Source: Candidatus Kuenenia stuttgartensis (lineage in GTDB: Bacteria; Planctomycetota; Planctomycetia; Planctomycetales; Planctomycetaceae). From it: 64,000 nt of DNA. The notes below the pieces were generated by a model. It ran no database searches and had not been told where the DNA came from. It saw nothing but the letters and a program-made list of their open reading frames with translations. Below are positions 61,109-64,000 of the stretch, piece by piece. The translations under genes and the position numbers were made by a program. The stretch covers positions 1 through 64,000 of the forward strand of contig CAMDPK010000017.1 in NCBI GenBank assembly GCA_945904015.1, given 5' to 3'. Every line of letters starts with the position of its first letter. The stretch's first letter is position 1.

Positions 61109-61654
61109 ATGAAGTCAGCGGAGACGACTCACAAGGCATGGCGGCTGAAGCAGGTCGTTGCGGGCGGGCAAACCGGAGTCGATCGCGCGGCGTTGGATGT
61201 GGCTTTGGAGTTGGGCATTCCGTGCGGCGGCTGGTGCCCGAAAGGACGTCGTGCCGAAGACGGGCCGATCCCAGAGTCGTACCCGCTGAAAGAATCTCCC
61301 ACGACCAACTACGCCGAGCGGACCGCATTGAACGTCAAGGACTCCGAGGGGACGCTGATTCTTTCGTTGGGATCGTTGCGCGGCGGAACTGCGCTGACCA
61401 AGACGTTCGCCGAGCGATATCGCCGGCCATGTTTGGTGGTCGACCTGCGCGACGCGACGGCGAAGCGGGTCCATGATTGGTTGGAGGAGAACTCGATTCG
61501 AATCCTCAATGTCGCCGGGCCGCGAGAAAGTTCGCAGCCGGGAATTGCGCGACAGGCGGCGGCGTTTTTGCGGATGTTATTCGGCGATTCCCGCCCGACG
61601 CGCCAGCGAGAGGTCGTGCCCAAAACCCCTCGCTCGCGCGTCGGGCTGGTGTGA
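61109..61654 (+). CDS. Putative molybdenum carrier/SLOG-type protein with repeat-derived C-terminus
   Basis: A 181-residue protein from ATG 61109 of the putative molybdenum carrier (cpYpsA) family, Rossmann-like SLOG fold. Core motifs: VVAGGQTGVDRAALDVALEL, GIPCGGWCPKGRRAEDGPIP and SLGSLRGGTALTKTFAERY. The family name comes from a molybdenum-binding member; the nucleotide-binding GGQTGVDRAALD loop is the most conserved part. Residues 162-179 (TRQREVVPKTPRSRVG) derive from a palindromic element (61594-61645), so the tail differs from ordinary members. It is close to dcd on the same strand. Confidence 0.85.
   Translation: MKSAETTHKAWRLKQVVAGGQTGVDRAALDVALELGIPCGGWCPKGRRAEDGPIPESYPLKESPTTNYAERTALNVKDSEGTLILSLGSLRGGTALTKTFAERYRRPCLVVDLRDATAKRVHDWLEENSIRILNVAGPRESSQPGIARQAAAFLRMLFGDSRPTRQREVVPKTPRSRVGLV
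61594..61645. repeat. Palindromic element at the 3' end of a coding region
   Basis: Arms 61594-61614 (CCCGACGCGCCAGCGAGAGG plus T) and 61625-61645 are inverted with two mismatches; the loop is 10 bp. Related to 30816-30872. The host gene ends 9 bp after it, so the element supplies its last codons. Confidence 0.88.
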
Positions 61655-61667
61655 GACGGCGAACCTC

Positions 61668-62705
61668 TCAACCAGATGCGCCGAGGAACGGCAGTTCGCG
61701 TTCGGCCGCCAGCTTGGCGACGGCGAAGGCGCACGCCGCGTCGGAAACTCGCGGGCCGAACAGCTCAGGCAGCGAGGTGATGGTCGCGTTTTTCAATCGC
61801 GGCGTCTGTGCGGCGACTCGCCGAGCCAAGAACGAACCGCTGCCGGAAATCAGCACGTTTTCGCAGGATCCTGGCATCCGCGATGCGACTTTGTCGGCGG
61901 CTTCACACAACCGCTGGAGTTGTGTTGCGGCGATGTGCTCGGCGATGCGGTGCGTGTCTTCGGTCGTGATCTCGGTCGTGTCGCCGCCGATGGAACGCGC
62001 GATTCGGTCGTGAGCTGCAACCAACGTCGCGGGCCGGCCATTGGCGGTCAAACAATCTGCGGAGTTCTCTGCGATGTCGCCCAACGTGAGATAGACGTCA
62101 AAGATCGTTGCGAACAATTCGGCGGCGACGGCACAATCGATTCCCGCCAGCGGGACGCAATCGGTCAGCGCGCACAACGGAGTGCGGCGGACTCCGCAAT
62201 AAACCAATTCGCCCGATTGCAGACGTTCGATGTCCGTGCGGCCGGTCGGCAACGGCAGCCCATCGACCAACGGAATGAGATCGGTCGTCGTCGAACCAAT
62301 GTCGATGAGCAGCGCCGAACCGCGCGGGACTAAACGGCCCACAAACGTGGCCTGTGCATGCCAGTTCGCGGCCGCGGTGAGTCGCGGTTCGTCACGCGCT
62401 TCTTGCGTTGACGCAAACTCTCCCGACGTTTGCCAGACGAAAATTGGACGTTTTCCCGCGACAACTTCGACGGTTCGCAGCACTCGGTCGATTCCGTCCG
62501 ACTTGGTCGCAAAGCAGTCGGCCAGCTCGGCGGTCATTGTCACCGCGAGCAACTCGGCAGCCGAAAACCGATCCATGATTGGGACGAGCACATCGATCAA
62601 TCGGTCCGGCGAACGCCAGATTTCTAGCGGGATCGACAGCGCCGCGGCGGTCTCGGTTGCCGCTTTGATGTTCGCTCCGCCGATGTCGAGACCAAGCACA
62701 CGCAT
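61668..62705 (-). CDS. H4MPT-linked C1 pathway protein (hydantoinase-like, MfnF-like)
   Basis: A 345-residue ASKHA-fold protein from ATG 62705. The N-terminus VLGLDIGGANIKAATE is the phosphate loop; LIDIGSTTTDLIPLVDG is the second, and LISGSGSFLARRVAAQ the adenosine motif. This family (hydantoinase/oxoprolinase-like) occurs with tetrahydromethanopterin/methanofuran C1 genes in methanogens, methylotrophs and planctomycetes; the archaeal homologue MfnF couples the amine and furan parts of methanofuran. No other C1 gene is in the window. It is divergent from the Rieske gene, with a G-rich heptad array between them. Confidence 0.85.
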   Translation of the reverse strand: MRVLGLDIGGANIKAATETAAALSIPLEIWRSPDRLIDVLVPIMDRFSAAELLAVTMTAELADCFATKSDGIDRVLRTVEVVAGKRPIFVWQTSGEFASTQEARDEPRLTAAANWHAQATFVGRLVPRGSALLIDIGSTTTDLIPLVDGLPLPTGRTDIERLQSGELVYCGVRRTPLCALTDCVPLAGIDCAVAAELFATIFDVYLTLGDIAENSADCLTANGRPATLVAAHDRIARSIGGDTTEITTEDTHRIAEHIAATQLQRLCEAADKVASRMPGSCENVLISGSGSFLARRVAAQTPRLKNATITSLPELFGPRVSDAACAFAVAKLAAERELPFLGASG

Positions 62706-62710
62706 GTTTT

Positions 62711-62748
<38 letters not shown>

Positions 62749-62829
62749 ACAGACTGATGTCGCTCGCGAAGAGTACCGTTGCCGAGTCACTCCGAAAACG
62801 AACACGTCCTCGGAAAGGAAAATGCACCG

Positions 62830-63135
62830 ATGTCTGATTGGCAGAAGTTGATTGCGGCGTCCGACGTGCCGGTCGGCAGTGGCAGAGAGTTCGCCGTGAG
62901 CGGCCGGATCGTTGCGCTGTTCAATGTCGATGGGCAGTTTCAGGCCATCGACGGCATTTGTGCTCACCAAGGCGGGCCACTGGCGAAGGGACAGCTCGTC
63001 GCCGGCGTCGTGACGTGCCCGTGGCACGGTTGGCAATTTCAGGTTGCCAACGGTCAGCACTGCCTGAATCCGCGCATCTGCCAAACGACGTTTGAGGTCA
63101 AGGTCGAATTGGGAGACGTGTTCGTGCGCGTGTAG
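62830..63135 (+). CDS. Rieske [2Fe-2S] ferredoxin
   Basis: A 101-residue small Rieske protein from ATG 62830. The cluster ligands are in CAHQGGPL (C-x-H) and CPWHGWQF (C-x-x-H), separated by 17 residues, the compact NirD/biphenyl-dioxygenase ferredoxin type. It is soluble and has no signal peptide, so it carries electrons in the cytoplasm to an oxygenase or reductase that is not encoded nearby. An assimilatory nitrite reductase small subunit is a possible alternative, but no nirB is adjacent. Confidence 0.92.
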   Translation: MSDWQKLIAASDVPVGSGREFAVSGRIVALFNVDGQFQAIDGICAHQGGPLAKGQLVAGVVTCPWHGWQFQVANGQHCLNPRICQTTFEVKVELGDVFVRV

Positions 63136-63325
63136 CGGCCAAGCACCGACGGTCAGACTCGTATTGACGCAATTCCGAAGGTGTGCAGAATACGCCGCCC
63201 TTCGTCCGGCCTGCGTTGAAGTGACGCGATCCGCGACCGAGTGCCATGCGAACGAATCCCCAGGTCGGGGATGGTTCGACTTGCCCGATCAATTCCGTCT
63301 CGGCTAGCAAAGGAGTGCGTCTGCC

Positions 63326-64000
63326 GTGAGAAAACTTCTACTTTCATCCGCTGTGTTGGCCGGCTTGGCCAGCGTGTTCGTCAACGCCTACGGCCAAAAT
63401 GCAGGCACCGGCGGCGCCAAGAAAGCGGCGACACCGGCGGCGGCCGCCGCGTCACAGGCCGAAGCTCCCCACAAGATCGCGCTGATCGACATGGGCCGCG
63501 TCTTCAAGGAATACAAGAAGATCGAAGTTCTCAAAGAGGACTGGAAAGCGGAGTTCTCCGTCAGTGAAGAAAGCGCCAAGAAGATGACGGCCCAAGTCCA
63601 GCAGGTCATCGAACAGATGAAAGACTTCAAGCCCGGCAGCCCGGAGTACATCAATCTCGAGAAAAAGCAGACGGATCTGGGTGCCAAGCTCGGCGCGTTC
63701 AAACAAACCGCTCAGCGCGAGCTGCTCCGCAAGGAAGCCGACCTGCTCAAGACCGTGTACCTCGAAACGATGGACGTCGTCGAGAAGTTCGCGGATCGCT
63801 TCGGCTACACGCTGGTGATGCGCTTCAACTCGGACACATTCGAGGGTGAGGACATGAGCAAGATGCAGTTGGTGATGAACCGCGTGATCGTCTTCCACCG
63901 TGCGGAGGACGACTTGACGGACGGCGTCATCAAGTACCTCAACCGCCAATTCGACGGCGGCCAACCGAAGGCGGCAAGCGCTCCAGCCGGTGCTGGCGGA
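63326..64000 (+). CDS. OmpH/Skp family periplasmic chaperone, cut by window edge
   Basis: Start GTG 63326 behind AAAGGAG; 225 codons to the window end without a stop. Signal peptide RKLLLSSAVLAGLASVFVNA is followed by an Ala-rich linker. The family strand IALIDMGRVFKEYKKIEVLK marks the start of the OmpH domain, then a long helical arm (MTAQVQQVIEQMKDFKPGSP and on) and a second strand near GYTLVMRFN. Skp/OmpH chaperones carry outer-membrane proteins across the periplasm. Its presence supports an outer membrane. The expected lpxD/fabZ neighbours would lie beyond the window. Confidence 0.87.
   Translation, partial: MRKLLLSSAVLAGLASVFVNAYGQNAGTGGAKKAATPAAAAASQAEAPHKIALIDMGRVFKEYKKIEVLKEDWKAEFSVSEESAKKMTAQVQQVIEQMKDFKPGSPEYINLEKKQTDLGAKLGAFKQTAQRELLRKEADLLKTVYLETMDVVEKFADRFGYTLVMRFNSDTFEGEDMSKMQLVMNRVIVFHRAEDDLTDGVIKYLNRQFDGGQPKAASAPAGAGG

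Overview
The window looks like a chromosome segment of a GC-rich planctomycete (Planctomycetota), and no mobile chromosomal island is evident. The lineage call rests on several hallmarks: a DUF1549/DUF1553 protein followed by a DUF1501 protein (20642-24438) and a second DUF1501 gene at the left edge; a cysteine-rich YTV-type wall protein (7696-8718); an H4MPT/methanofuran-type pathway protein (61668-62705); a divergent membrane pyrophosphatase (46233-48926); and several secreted or lipid-anchored families with no recognised function.

Layout. 1-6.3 kb: DUF1501, pdxJ, then four exported or membrane proteins (two sharing a C-terminal domain, two tandem paralogues). 6.3-9.6 kb: M24 peptidase, YTV protein, zinc-ribbon membrane protein. 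9.75-14.5 kb (minus strand): rtcB overlapping a degenerate receiver/FHA protein, then def-orf-fmt. 14.7-20.5 kb: HDAC-like hydrolase, two Hsp20 genes, coaD, a peroxiredoxin-like protein, mcsB and a ROK kinase. 20.6-25.5 kb: DUF1549/1553, DUF1501 and a Hal2-type phosphatase. 26-30.8 kb: prkA and yhbH, split by toxin-antitoxin debris that includes a vapC with an in-frame stop. 30.9-37.7 kb: kdsB, pyrG, truB, plsC and a FlgI-like HEAT-repeat lipoprotein. 37.8-46 kb: smc, then a YtrA-type GntR/ABC operon with a clear operator. 46-53.3 kb: pyrophosphatase, a large unknown protein, a nucleotidyltransferase pair, paiB and a Gln-rich exported protein. 53.7-59.8 kb: a PilJ-like receptor with a ChpA-like hybrid CheA. 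60-64 kb: dcd, a molybdenum-carrier-like protein, mfnF-like, a Rieske ferredoxin and the start of an OmpH/Skp gene.

How the genes work together. Def and Fmt form the classic formyl-methionine pair. CoaD, PdxJ, PyrG, TruB and Dcd are housekeeping. KdsB, PlsC and OmpH/Skp point to an outer membrane with Kdo-containing lipopolysaccharide. PrkA/YhbH, McsB, the two Hsp20s and RtcB give a stress and repair flavour. The receptor/CheA pair looks like a type IV pilus-type chemosensory module without its pilus genes here.

The most unusual feature is the repeat content. About 25 loci carry inverted repeats of two kinds: perfect or near-perfect palindromic elements with 20-33 bp arms, and arrays of degenerate 7-bp units that are mostly arranged head-to-head. 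Most lie between genes, often touching stop codons. At least seven lie in frame inside genes: smc (twice), the CheA hybrid (three times), the unknown protein at 49302-51317, and the C-terminus of the molybdenum-carrier-like protein. No tRNA, rRNA, CRISPR array, insertion sequence or prophage was seen.
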